Shown here in pieces: positions 7,474 through 15,592 of a DNA stretch of 40,944 bases (its first letter is position 1; each line of letters starts with the position of its first letter). The stretch is taken from the NCBI GenBank assembly GCA_024636425.1, contig JAGXHB010000291.1, positions 1 to 40,944 on the forward strand, given 5' to 3'. This DNA comes from Roseobacter sp. (GTDB taxonomy: Bacteria; Pseudomonadota; Alphaproteobacteria; Rhodobacterales; Rhodobacteraceae). Both the position numbers and the translations under genes were made by a program. Under the pieces are notes generated by a model, which saw nothing but the letters and a program-made list of their open reading frames with translations, was not told the DNA's origin and ran no database searches.

Positions 7474-8807
7474 GGCTACCCCGCAGCCTTCAGGCCCGTC
7501 TTGGGCTATTCTTGGGATTGGGGCTGACACTGCTTTGGATCGCCACTGCGACGGTGACGGCTGTCAATCTTCGGCATGAAATGGACGAGGTTTTCGATTC
7601 AGCGCTGCAAGAAACGGCGCAACGCCTCTTGCCACTTGCGGTGCAAGAAATTGTTGGCCGCGACGACGATGGTGTCACCCAACGTCTGGGTGCAGTCCGT
7701 GAACATAGCGAGTTTTTCACTTACATCGTCCGGGATGCGCAGGGGCGTATCCTGCTGCAATCGCATTCCGCCGATCCAAAGGTCTTTCCCGCCTATGACG
7801 GAGCGGGATTTCGTCAGACGCCAACCCACAGAATTTTTAATGAAGATGCCCTGCAAGGCAGTGTTCGCATCTCCGTGGCCGAACCGCTTGAGCACCGCGC
7901 GGAGGTCGCACGCAGCATAGAGATGGGGCTTGGGCTACCCCTTCTGGCGGTGATCCCTCTTGCTTTGCTTGCGATCGCTCTGACCGTTCGGGCAAGCTTT
8001 GCCTCGGTGCGCCGTTTCCGCGACGTGCTTGGGGCGCGGGATGCACGCGATCTTTCGCCCGTTCCGGCAGATGATATCCCATTGGAAATGACACCTGTTG
8101 CGGCAACTCTGAATGATCTGTTGGCCCGCCTCAAAGGGTCATTCGACGCCGAACGCAGCTTTGCGGCCAACGCAGCACATGAATTGCGCACACCGCTCGC
8201 TGGCGCGATTGCGCAGGCACAGCGTCTTCAGTCAGAAACACAGGACAAAGCTGCGGCCGCGCGGGCCGCCGACATCGAGACGACCTTGAAACGGCTCACC
8301 CGCTTTTCAGAACGGCTGATGCAACTTGCGCGTGCCGAAGGCGGTCGCCTACGATTGGATCAAACCTCGGACCTGCGCACCATAGCCAAAATCATTGTTG
8401 ACGAGGCTGCGCGCACATCACCGAAGGGACGTATTGATCTGACGCTTGCGCAGAACCCGGTGCTCTCAGATCTTGACCCCGACGCCCTTGGTATTCTGCT
8501 GCGCAACCTGATCGAGAACGCGATCCGCCATGGCGCGGAAACGGCACCTATAGACATCTCGCTTTCGCAAAACGGCACATTGAGCGTTGCAAACGCAGGG
8601 CCCGTGTTACCCCCAGAAAAGTTGAAGACCCTGACCTCCCGTTTTGAACGTGCCGGCCTCAACACCACCGGAAGCGGCCTTGGCCTTGCGATTGTCGCGG
8701 CAATTGCGGAACGGATCGGGAGCGAGCTTTTGATTGCATCCCCTCGGAGGGGCAAAAAGGACGGCTTTGAAGTGCGCATCAAGCTACCGATTTCTGCTAG
8801 AGCGTAA
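7470..8807 (+). CDS. Sensor histidine kinase, QseC/PmrB type
   Basis: The 445-aa membrane kinase has TM1 at about residues 9-31, a periplasmic sensor of roughly 115 residues and TM2 at about 150-172. A short linker leads to the dimerisation domain with phospho-acceptor His237 (AANAAHELRTPLAG). The ATPase domain has N-box NLIENAIRHG, the G box GSGLGLAIVAAI and a weak F region (RFERAG). The periplasmic domain shows no metal-binding cluster that I can recognise. It is translationally coupled to the response regulator. PepSY and acidic metal-binding proteins next door suggest it senses a cation or envelope state; that is inference. Confidence 0.93.
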   Translation: MRLPRSLQARLGLFLGLGLTLLWIATATVTAVNLRHEMDEVFDSALQETAQRLLPLAVQEIVGRDDDGVTQRLGAVREHSEFFTYIVRDAQGRILLQSHSADPKVFPAYDGAGFRQTPTHRIFNEDALQGSVRISVAEPLEHRAEVARSIEMGLGLPLLAVIPLALLAIALTVRASFASVRRFRDVLGARDARDLSPVPADDIPLEMTPVAATLNDLLARLKGSFDAERSFAANAAHELRTPLAGAIAQAQRLQSETQDKAAAARAADIETTLKRLTRFSERLMQLARAEGGRLRLDQTSDLRTIAKIIVDEAARTSPKGRIDLTLAQNPVLSDLDPDALGILLRNLIENAIRHGAETAPIDISLSQNGTLSVANAGPVLPPEKLKTLTSRFERAGLNTTGSGLGLAIVAAIAERIGSELLIASPRRGKKDGFEVRIKLPISARA

Positions 8808-9082
8808 ACTTTGGGCCGGTTTCCACCCCTTGGTCAGCAGTAAAACATCTGTCGCTTTGGGGGCCGCACAGACGTGAGACGCAGAACATCAGTTCGTCTA
8901 CGGCAGGGTTGCCAGAGGCCCCTCCGAGGGGGACGTTAGCCGACTGGAGGGACTGTCATAAATATCAAACTAAACGGCCATTGGCCATTTTTCCGAACGC
9001 TGCGGTGCCGTCCTCGAATTGCGGAAATTGGCCATAGTGTGCATCGAAGCGGTCAGAATAGCCGTTTTCGGGGTCGGGTGTG
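8808..9082. other. Non-coding region after the kinase gene
   Basis: No gene is supported. A CCCCTCCGAGGGGG hairpin-like sequence lies near 8917-8932 without a T run, so I do not call it a terminator. A similar CCCCTCGGAGGGG lies inside the kinase 3' end near 8740. The region leads into mobile-element remnants. Confidence 0.4.
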
Positions 9083-9178
9083 TCAACGGCGGACACAAAA
9101 CCGGCCGCGCAAACCTGTATCGTCCACCTCGTGCGCCATTTGCTGAATTTCTGCGCTTGGAAGGATCGCAAGGACGGG
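9083..9178 (-). pseudogene. Short fragment, weakly ParB/Srx-like
   Basis: One minus-strand frame, open from ATG 9217 to a TGA at 9083, encodes a phrase that includes LPSAEIQQMAHEVDDTGLRG. This resembles the start of ParB/Srx-like domains ('fP-ls--E---la--I---Gl--pi'). The frame stops straight afterwards, so at most it is a fragment. The upstream part of this frame overlaps a different-frame IS3 OrfA remnant, and only one of the two can be ancestral there. The ParB resemblance is by eye and weak. Confidence 0.25.
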
Positions 9179-9300
9179 GTCTCGTAAGGCCGCTGGATGT
9201 TGCGATAGGTACTGCATCGCGACGAAATTCGTTTGTGTATCTCATTGCCCTTTGTAATCTCCTTCATAGTAAATATTGCTGAAAGAAACCGGACCTAAAA
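9179..9300 (-). pseudogene. Remnant of a second IS3-family element (5' end of orfA)
   Basis: From ATG 9245 the minus strand reads MRYTNEFRRDAVPIATSSGL and then TR, which matches the OrfA start of the neighbouring element (GRTDEFRKDAVRIALTRGLTR) at about two thirds of positions. After that the similarity stops. A GGAG ribosome site precedes the ATG, and the bases up to 9300 (minus-strand AGGTCCGGTTTC) could be the worn inverted repeat. The complete element at 9301 begins exactly where this remnant ends. Confidence 0.55.
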
Positions 9301-9338
9301 TGGACCTGTCGCGCTTTTGTGCCGCTCCAGGTGCTCGT

Positions 9339-10232
9339 TTAAGCCACCTTCCGTTCAAAAGCGACCGGGCTTTTCCAGCCAAGTGCTGAGCGGCGGCGAC
9401 GCGGATTATAGAACCCGTTGATGTATTCGAAGATCGCCATCTCGGCCTGCCGTCTTGTGTCCCATGACCGTCGCCAGATCAGCTCAGCCTTGATGGTTTT
9501 GAAGAACGTCTAGACTGCTGCATTGTCATAACAGTTGCCCTTGCCGCTCATCGACGCCTTGAACCCATGTTGGCGCAGGATCTTCTGGTAGTCATGCGAA
9601 CAGTATTGGCTGCCCCTGTCGCTGTGGAAGATGCAGCGTGTGGGTGGCGCTCGGAAAGCGATGGCCATTTTCAGGGTGCGGATCGCCAGGTCACGCTTCA
9701 TGCGATTGCTGACAGCCCAACCAATGACACGCCGGGAATGCAGATCGAGTATCACTGCCAGATACAGCCAACCCTCGCGGGTCCAGATGTAGCTGATGTC
9801 GCCCGCCCATTTCTGGTTCGGCTGATCTGCTTTGAAGTCGCGATCCAGCAGGTTCGGGGCGATGTTGAACGTGTGATCGCTGTCCGTGGTCGCCTTGAAC
9901 TTGCGCGTTCTTTCAACGGTGATCCCGTTTTCGCGCATCAGGCGACCGACGCGCCGGTGTCCGACATCGACGCCAACCTCCTTCAGTTCTTCGGTCATTC
10001 GTGGGCGGCCGTAGCTGCCCAAGCTCAGACGCGACTGTTCCTTGATGTGGGCCAGAACGACCAAATCAGTGCGCTGCCTGCGGCTGGCGGGACGGTTCCG
10101 GAAAGCCCGCAAGCCACGCGAGCTGACATTCAAGACCTGGCACACCCGGTCGATCGGGAAGGCACCACGCTGTTCTTCCCCTCTCGTGCATTTTCAATGA
10201 ACTTCCGGGCAGTGGACGAACCGAAACCTCAT
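9339..10232 (-). pseudogene. IS3 transposase OrfB, disrupted by stops incl. catalytic Glu
   Basis: The frame from ATG 10232 (overlapping the orfA stop as ATGA) to TAA 9339 would give 297 aa. It holds an HTH_21 stretch (LGSYGRPRMTEELKEVGV) and the rve/DDE integrase core: first Asp in KWAGDISYIWT, second Asp in CIFHSDRGSQYCSHDYQ. The end reads TFFKTIKAEL and then INGFYNPRRRRSALGWKSP. There are two in-frame stops: TGA at codon 13 (10194-10196) and TAG at 9510-9512. The TAG stands 36 residues after the second Asp, exactly where the third catalytic residue (Glu of DNAAVE) belongs; GAG to TAG is one base change. The early TGA may be a lesion, or OrfB may normally be made by frameshifting past it. 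Either way the DDE triad is broken. Confidence 0.88.
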
Positions 10233-10504
10233 GGTTTTTGGCTCGCGAAGAGCTGGGCGGCTTTTTTTTGGATATCCCTCTCCTCCTTGAGGATGCGGTT
10301 CTCGCGCCGAAGTCGTTCGTTCTCCCGCGCAAGCTCGCGATCCTCGGGCGATACCACATCCGTGTCGTGGTGAGCCGTCACCCATTTGTTCAGGGTCGAA
10401 AGCCCAACACCAAGATCGTCGGCAACCTGACGCCGTGTTAGCCCGCGGGTCAGTGCAATTCGCACCGCGTCTTTGCGAAATTCATCCGTTCTTCCTGTGC
10501 CCAT
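10229..10504 (-). CDS. IS3 transposase OrfA (HTH_Tnp_1)
   Basis: The 91-aa protein has the standard OrfA layout. A helix-turn-helix recognises the element ends (EFRKDAVRIALTRGLTRRQ, then ADDLGVGLSTLNKWV). A leucine-zipper-like helix follows (ELARENERLRRENRILKEER), ending QLFASQKP. The start is taken at ATG 10504; a GTG at 10525 would add seven residues. It appears intact, but with OrfB broken it cannot support transposition alone; it might repress or modulate a full copy elsewhere. Confidence 0.88.
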   Translation of the reverse strand: MGTGRTDEFRKDAVRIALTRGLTRRQVADDLGVGLSTLNKWVTAHHDTDVVSPEDRELARENERLRRENRILKEERDIQKKAAQLFASQKP

Positions 10505-10567
10505 AGTTCGTCTCCTTTGCTGCACATTATGCTATCAAAGGAGCGGCACCAAACCGCGACAGGTCCA

Positions 10568-10968
10568 AGCCGTTTCAGGACTAGCTGGGATGAAAATGCC
10601 GGCCCGGCAAGCTGGGGGTTGATGCCCCTGCACGTCAGAGTATTGCGAGAAATGAGAAGGCGAATTCGATCATTACAAAGTGACACGCGCCAAGGCGAGG
10701 CTTGTTCATCCAGCGCGTGATTGAGCGCATGCAAAGTGGTCGGTCGTTCGATGGACATAGCAGCATTAAGATCGCGCGCGAGCCACGTCGCTTGACCGGA
10801 GTTTCGCCATGCCCGTACGGTGATGGTCGGTGCCAGAACCAGCGATGGATCCGCGCGCCACGCTAGTTCAGGCAATCCGAGACGATGGCAGACATCGCGC
10901 TCAATCTGATCCGTTACGCGAACAGACGTTACGACATCCAAAACTCGGCAGGGAAGTTTCTTAATCAA
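10568..10968 (-). pseudogene. Unknown gene fragment cut by the IS3 element
   Basis: A minus-strand frame is open from about 11073 and runs into the right end of the IS at 10567, where its continuation is IS sequence. TTG 10968 is a possible start, but no good ribosome site is seen and the frame may also be truncated upstream. The product reads IERDVCHRLGLPELAWRADP, later SGQATWLARDLNAAMSIERP, which looks like genuine coding sequence. I do not recognise the family. It is probably a 5' portion whose 3' part was lost, since nothing matching it appears on the other side of the IS. Confidence 0.35.
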
Positions 10969-11154
10969 AGAGAGAATTCCGCAACCCGTAGAGGTTCGCC
11001 AAAACCACTTACAGACGGAAATAAGATTTGACGGATAAAAACAAAAATGACGCCATCTCTTAGGTTCTTGAGATCAGGGCGACAAACGTCTCAAGTTAAA
11101 CGATCAGGGGCAGAGACGCTGTCAAACTTCCGGAAAAGCGGGGGGACAGATTGT

Positions 11155-11361
11155 TTAACGATCACGCCCACGCCACGCGCAAAACCCAGCGTGCGATACG
11201 CATTGCGACTTCCCTCCCCGAAAGATAGCCTGGCCTGAGAGCGGGACTATGCCGGGCAGATTTCTTGGCTGCTGTTCCTTAAATACCGCGATGATCTTGA
11301 GTCCAAGCGGCAGGAGAATGCCGAGCATAAGGGCAAGAATTACAAAGCTTGTAATACCCAT
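11155..11361 (-). CDS. Possible small membrane protein after the lipoprotein gene
   Basis: A 68-aa frame starts at ATG 11361 inside the last codons of the lipoprotein gene (22-base overlap). It begins with one clear hydrophobic helix (ITSFVILALMLGILLPLGLK, about residues 3-22), then a charged segment (FKEQQPRNLPG). The later residues (CVSHAGFCAWRGRDR) look less natural and lie in lower-quality DNA. It could be a genuine small membrane subunit at the end of the Mla operon or a chance frame. Confidence 0.35.
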   Translation of the reverse strand: MGITSFVILALMLGILLPLGLKIIAVFKEQQPRNLPGIVPLSGQAIFRGGKSQCVSHAGFCAWRGRDR

Positions 11362-11957
11362 TCGGCGGCAGAGGGCAAAAGGACATTCAGCGCAGCCTGA
11401 AATGCAGCAGTGATGGCAGGAGGGCTGTCATTTGCGGCGTATGCTGCTTGTGCGAAGCTTCGCCTGCCGAGCACGCGCTGGTCACGGTCATTAACCACGG
11501 TCATGTCGATATCAACACGTACGCTAACCTCTCCTCCAGGCGCGACGACGACCTCGAAAGCATCCATCCGCACAAGCAATGCTGCATCCGGCACTGGCCC
11601 GCCCTCACTGCGCCCGACATATCCGATCCGCCCCGTCCCCGCGATGCTGCGCACCAGCAGAGCTTGCATGACGAGCGGCGCCTCGTCGGCCCAGCGGGCG
11701 TCGGGAAGGTAAGTTATCGTGGCGCCGTCGGACCGCACCATGATGCGATCCGTGGCCAACGCCGCCGAAGCCTCCGGTCGGGCGATCAGCAGTTTGGCGG
11801 CACTTCGCGGTCCCGATGTCGATCCGGCGGCGGGGGCCAGGTCGTAGGTGTCCAGCGGTGCCGCTGCTGTGTTCAGGGCACCCAGTGCGCCGCATCCACT
11901 AAGCGTGCTTATCGCGCCTAGTAAGGCGATGCGTCGGGTCATGGGGATAGGCGTCAT
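11340..11957 (-). CDS. ABC-type transport auxiliary lipoprotein (PqiC/LetB-partner type)
   Basis: From ATG 11957 the product is 205 aa with a lipoprotein signal (RRIALLGAISTLSGC; the lipobox Leu-Ser-Gly-Cys gives acylated Cys). The mature part shows LDTYDLAPAAG near the start, LLIARPEASAALATDRIMVR, then TYLPDARWADEAPLVMQALL. This is the layout of the ABC_trans_aux family found as outer-membrane partners of MCE transporters. The MCE gene stops 4 bases before this start. The role inferred is docking the MCE complex to the outer membrane for lipid traffic. Confidence 0.85.
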   Translation of the reverse strand: MTPIPMTRRIALLGAISTLSGCGALGALNTAAAPLDTYDLAPAAGSTSGPRSAAKLLIARPEASAALATDRIMVRSDGATITYLPDARWADEAPLVMQALLVRSIAGTGRIGYVGRSEGGPVPDAALLVRMDAFEVVVAPGGEVSVRVDIDMTVVNDRDQRVLGRRSFAQAAYAANDSPPAITAAFQAALNVLLPSAAEWVLQAL

Positions 11958-11961
11958 GGTG

Positions 11962-13677
11962 TCATCTCCGATATTCAGGAACGCGATTGTCAAGCAGGAA
12001 GCGCGCGGGGTCGCGCTCGATCCGCCGGACAAGACTGTTGAGAGTTGTGACGAGGCCGCGCGCCTCCGCACTCAGGCGGGTCAGCTCCGGCAGGCCGGTC
12101 TGGGTGAAATCGCCAAGGCCCGGTGCCGTGGCCGCGACCGCAGCCTGTACCTGCCCCACCACGGTATCCGCCCGCGCGATGAGCGCGCGCAGATCGGCGG
12201 TAATTGCGGGCACGTCGCGGGCCACGCCCTCGACTGCGACACTGATCCTGTCGGACGCGGTGCGGATGTCGTTAAGAACTGGGGCAAGGTCGGTTTGCAT
12301 CAGCCCGGTCGCGGCGTCGAATGCCGTCTCGGCCGAGGTAAGCGCCGCGTCTGTTCCGCTCAGCGTCTTGTCGAGCACTCCAAGGCTGACCTCAGCCCGC
12401 TGCATCAGCGCTGTCGCAGTGGCCAGCGCCCTCTCGGTTTGCGTAGCCATTGGATCGAAGCGCGCCGTCAGACTGGTTACATCCCCCGCAACCCGCTCCA
12501 CCGCCTCTGTTGCCGTCGTCACGGCACGCCGGATGTCGGCCACGACGGCGGGCACATCGGCCTGAACCACGCCCTCCAGCGATGCAAGGGTCGTCTGCGC
12601 GCTTGCCAGCACGGCGCGGGCATCGGCGACCATTGCGGTCCCCTCTCCGGTCACCAGCGCGTCGAAACTGGTTGATGCCCCGGACACGGCGGCAAATGCA
12701 GTGTCGGCATCCCGTAACGTTTTCTCCAGCTCCGTCAGCCGCGCGTTCAGCAGGCCTGCCGTGTCCCCGAATCCTTCAAGCGTTGTGCCGCCCCGCTGTT
12801 GCAGATCGGCGATTGCCGTATCGGCGCGCGTGACGGCCTCCGACAACTTCTCGAGGATGGGCGGTACCGTATCGCGCAGCAATATCTGGGCCGCGTCAAA
12901 CGTATCCTCGACGTTCCTGATCGCGGTGCCAGAGGCCACAAGCGTCGTATCGGCGGTATCGAACGCGGTCTGGGCAGAGAGCAGCGCCGCATCGGCCCGT
13001 TCCAGCGTCGTCTGAACGGATGAGCTGATACTGTCCAGTTTGCCGGTAAAGATCGAGATTTGCGCCGTCGCTTCACTGACCGTGCCGCTGATTTCGGAAA
13101 AATCAGTGAGCGCCTCATCGAGCCGCCCCGAGGATGTTTCGAGGTTGCGCAATATGCCCGTCACCAGCGCCTGATTTTCCGGGCTGGTCAGCGCCTGAAA
13201 CTGGGCAAGCAGGTCGGTCGCCTGCGCCAGCAGATCAGGCGCGTCCTCGACCAGTGCCTGTACCGTTGACCGTTTTGATTCAATCATTGGCAAGCCGCCA
13301 TTTATTGCCGTCAGCCATGCCGCACCGGGTGTTCCACCTGAAAGCGAAATATAGGCCACACCCGTTACGCCCTGCGATTGCACCTGTGCGACCGTGTTGC
13401 TGCGCACCGGTGTGGTGCTGTCAATCTGCACTGTTGCCAATACTTTGGATGCATCCGGCTCGTAGATACTAAGCCCCGTGACCTTGCCAACCGAGATGCC
13501 GTTGAACGAAACGTCGCCGGACGGGTCCAACCCCGACACATCATCGAAGAGGATGCCGTAGGTCACGTATTGCCTGTCAACCTGCACGGCAGCAAGCCAG
13601 ATGAAGAATCCCAGCGTGCCGAGGATGGCGGCCAGCGTGAAGGCTCCGATCAGAATGAAGTTGGCACGGGTTTCCAT
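11962..13677 (-). CDS. mlaD: MCE-family lipid-binding protein (MlaD-like, long)
   Basis: The 571-aa protein has an N-terminal membrane anchor (residues 8-30, FILIGAFTLAAILGTLGFFI) and one MCE domain (about 38-115; VSGLDPSGDVSFNGISVGKV, then QSQGVTGVAYISLSGG). A very long Ala/Thr/Asp-rich helical tail of about 450 residues follows, with repeated patterns such as TALMQRAEVSLGVLDKTLSG and DTAFAAVSGAS. E. coli MlaD is about 183 aa, so the tail is the notable feature. It probably spans the periplasm as a coiled bundle towards the outer membrane, as in actinobacterial and PqiB-like MCE proteins. The start is ATG 13677, overlapping the ATPase stop (TGATG). An upstream in-frame extension lacks sense. 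Confidence 0.9.
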   Translation of the reverse strand: METRANFILIGAFTLAAILGTLGFFIWLAAVQVDRQYVTYGILFDDVSGLDPSGDVSFNGISVGKVTGLSIYEPDASKVLATVQIDSTTPVRSNTVAQVQSQGVTGVAYISLSGGTPGAAWLTAINGGLPMIESKRSTVQALVEDAPDLLAQATDLLAQFQALTSPENQALVTGILRNLETSSGRLDEALTDFSEISGTVSEATAQISIFTGKLDSISSSVQTTLERADAALLSAQTAFDTADTTLVASGTAIRNVEDTFDAAQILLRDTVPPILEKLSEAVTRADTAIADLQQRGGTTLEGFGDTAGLLNARLTELEKTLRDADTAFAAVSGASTSFDALVTGEGTAMVADARAVLASAQTTLASLEGVVQADVPAVVADIRRAVTTATEAVERVAGDVTSLTARFDPMATQTERALATATALMQRAEVSLGVLDKTLSGTDAALTSAETAFDAATGLMQTDLAPVLNDIRTASDRISVAVEGVARDVPAITADLRALIARADTVVGQVQAAVAATAPGLGDFTQTGLPELTRLSAEARGLVTTLNSLVRRIERDPARFLLDNRVPEYRR

Positions 13678-14462
13678 CAGTGTCCCCCTGCCGTGGCCTG
13701 CGCCGCGCGCGCGCGGGGGCCGTGAAAATATTCCTGCACCCAAGGGTGATCGACCGCGAGCATCTCCTCAAGCGATCCCACGGCCAGCACCCTCTTGTCC
13801 GCGAGCACGGCAACGCGGTCGCAGATTGCGTAGAGACTGTCGAGGTCGTGGGTGACGAGAAAGACAGTCAGGCCAAGCGCCGCCTGCAACTGCTTGATAA
13901 GAATATCGAACGCCGCCGCGCCGATTGGATCCAGCCCGGCGGTCGGCTCATCCAGAAAGACGATCTCGGGATCCAATGCGATGGCGCGTGCGAATCCCGC
14001 CCGCTTGCGCATACCGCCCGAAAGCTCGGCGGGATAGTTGGCGAGCGCATTCTCCGGCAGGCCCACCATGCGGACCTTGATGCCCGCGAGCATCGCACGC
14101 AGGTCGGGCGGCATCTGCAACTGCTCCCGCATGGGGGCCTCTACGTTCTGCTGCACGGACAGCGAAGAAAACAGCGCGCCGTCCTGAAACATAACGCCCC
14201 AACGGCGGCGCAGGCGGCGATAGTCGGCGTCAGGCGTGTCGCGCACGCTTTGGCCGAAAACCTCGATCTTGCCCGCGTCAGGTTTCAGCAACCCCACAAT
14301 GGCGCGCAGCAGGACCGACTTTCCGGTTCCCGATCCGCCCACGACGCCGATGATCTCGCCCCGCCGCACGTCGAGGTCGAGACCGTCGTGAACGGTATGC
14401 GTGCCGAAACGGGTCACAAGGCCTTGGACACGAATGATGAGGTCGTCAGCGGAGTCGGTCAT
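13677..14462 (-). CDS. mlaF: ABC transporter ATP-binding protein (MlaF-like)
   Basis: This is the 261-aa nucleotide-binding subunit. It shows Walker A (GVVGGSGTGKSVLLRAIVG), the Q-loop (MFQDGALFSSLSV), signature ELSGGMRKRAGFARA, Walker B EIVFLDEPTAGLDP and the H-loop LVTHDLDS. The Q-loop context and the 'LSGGM-kR-g-ARA' signature are typical of the Mla/Ttg2 branch. It starts at ATG 14462, overlapping the permease stop (TGATG), and its own stop overlaps mlaD. It pairs with the STAS-permease to power lipid movement between the membranes. Confidence 0.93.
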   Translation of the reverse strand: MTDSADDLIIRVQGLVTRFGTHTVHDGLDLDVRRGEIIGVVGGSGTGKSVLLRAIVGLLKPDAGKIEVFGQSVRDTPDADYRRLRRRWGVMFQDGALFSSLSVQQNVEAPMREQLQMPPDLRAMLAGIKVRMVGLPENALANYPAELSGGMRKRAGFARAIALDPEIVFLDEPTAGLDPIGAAAFDILIKQLQAALGLTVFLVTHDLDSLYAICDRVAVLADKRVLAVGSLEEMLAVDHPWVQEYFHGPRARAAQATAGGH

Positions 14463-15592
14463 CACACCCCCACGATGGCAAAGAAGATGGAAAACATCGC
14501 GTCCGCGACGATGACCATGAAGATCGACAGCACAACGGAGGTTGAGGTCAGCCGACCCAGCGATTCCGCATCCCCTCCGACGCGCAGGCCCTCGAAACAT
14601 CCGATGATCCCGATGATCAGCGCAAAGAACGGCGCTTTGATCATGCCGACGCCAAAATGCCAGACATCGGTGTTGCTGACCAGTCGCGACTGGAAGACGG
14701 CAGGTGAAACGCCTAGGTCGATCCAAGACATGACGGCCCCGCCGATAAGCCCTGAAATATCGGCGATGAACCCGAGGGCCGGCAGCATCAACATCAACGC
14801 CAGCACGCGCGGCACGACCAAAATTGTCACCGGGTCCAACCCTATTGTGCGCATGGCGTCGATCTCCTCGCGCATTTTCATGGACCCAATGGAGGCGGTG
14901 AAGGCCGAACCCGACCGTCCCGCTACGATGATTGCAGTCAGCAGGATGCCCAGCTCGCGCAGAACGGAAATCGCGATAAGATCGACGACGAACACCTCCG
15001 CCCCGAACTGGCGCAGCTGCGTGGCCCCCTGAAACGCCAGCACGACGCCAATCAGGAACGCCATAAGCGCGACAATGGGGACAGCGTTCAGCCCGACCTC
15101 CTGACAGTGATGCACCAGCGACGTCAGACGCAGGCGGCTTGGGTGGATGACAATTCCCGCAAGGGTCGCAATGACTTGGCCGAGGAAAGAAATCAGCGCA
15201 ATCGCCTTGCGCGCGCCGTCGACAATGGCCCTGCCAAAGCTCTCGAGCCGGTCGGCCAACGATCTTTCCGGTGCTTGCGCCGTGTCGGCGGGCGGCATGC
15301 TGTGGCGGACGGTTTCGATCAGTTGCGCCTGCGCCTCGCTGGTGCCTTCGAAGGTCGGAGTGCTCCCCGCCGCGCTCAAACGGGATTGCAGATCAACCAG
15401 AAGCCACGCGCCGGCGGTGTCCATTCGGGTCAGGCCGCCAAGGTCGATCATCGTCGCCTCTCTCGCCCGCTCGAACAGTCCGGCCCGGTCTACAGCTGCG
15501 ACAGTGTCGATATGCAATGCGCCGGTGACGATCAGCTTTGGGCCGGTGCGCGTGGCGACGAATGATTGAGCTGTGGGGAGGGCCGTGCTCAT
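14462..15592 (-). CDS. mlaE: STAS-MlaE fusion, lipid ABC transporter permease
   Basis: The 376-aa protein has an N-terminal STAS domain of about 100 residues (LIVTGALHIDTVAAVDRAG, then MIDLGGLTRMDTAGAWLLVD). The MlaE/YrbE permease domain follows, with five to six helices and family motifs FQGATQLRQFGAEVFVVDL, then VAGRSGSAFTASIGSMKMRE and EIDAMRTIGLDPV. In E. coli the STAS part is a separate protein, MlaB; here it is fused, as in many alphaproteobacteria. ATGA overlap couples it to the upstream metal ATPase gene, so lipid transport and metal export are made from the same message. Confidence 0.93.
   Translation of the reverse strand: MSTALPTAQSFVATRTGPKLIVTGALHIDTVAAVDRAGLFERAREATMIDLGGLTRMDTAGAWLLVDLQSRLSAAGSTPTFEGTSEAQAQLIETVRHSMPPADTAQAPERSLADRLESFGRAIVDGARKAIALISFLGQVIATLAGIVIHPSRLRLTSLVHHCQEVGLNAVPIVALMAFLIGVVLAFQGATQLRQFGAEVFVVDLIAISVLRELGILLTAIIVAGRSGSAFTASIGSMKMREEIDAMRTIGLDPVTILVVPRVLALMLMLPALGFIADISGLIGGAVMSWIDLGVSPAVFQSRLVSNTDVWHFGVGMIKAPFFALIIGIIGCFEGLRVGGDAESLGRLTSTSVVLSIFMVIVADAMFSIFFAIVGV

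Larger units (their letters stand above)
9301..10567 (-). mobile_element. IS3-family insertion sequence with inactivated transposase
   Basis: The terminal inverted repeats span 9301-9328 and 10540-10567. They match at 26 of 28 positions and begin TGGACCTGTCGCG, with the usual 5'-TG...CA-3' ends. Inside, on the minus strand, are orfA (start 10504) and orfB (frame 10232 to 9339). Length is 1267 bp, normal for IS3 family. The bases flanking the element (AAA on the left, AGC on the right) show no target-site duplication, so one end has been rearranged or the insertion is old. Its left end touches a related IS3 remnant, and its right end cuts an unknown gene. Confidence 0.9.

Noticed and set aside
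8915..8935. Terminator after the histidine kinase gene
   Set aside because: The CCCCTC/GAGGGG hairpin has almost no loop and no T run, and a similar sequence occurs inside the coding region.
9081..9110. Another IS end (GTCAACGGCGGACACAAAA)
   Set aside because: It has the look of an IS end, but no partner repeat was found nearby.
13680..15032. A 450-codon open frame on the plus strand opposite the Mla genes
   Set aside because: It lies wholly antisense to mlaF and mlaE, which have all family motifs; its product is Arg/His/Ser-rich without any known motif. It is a by-product of GC-rich codon use.
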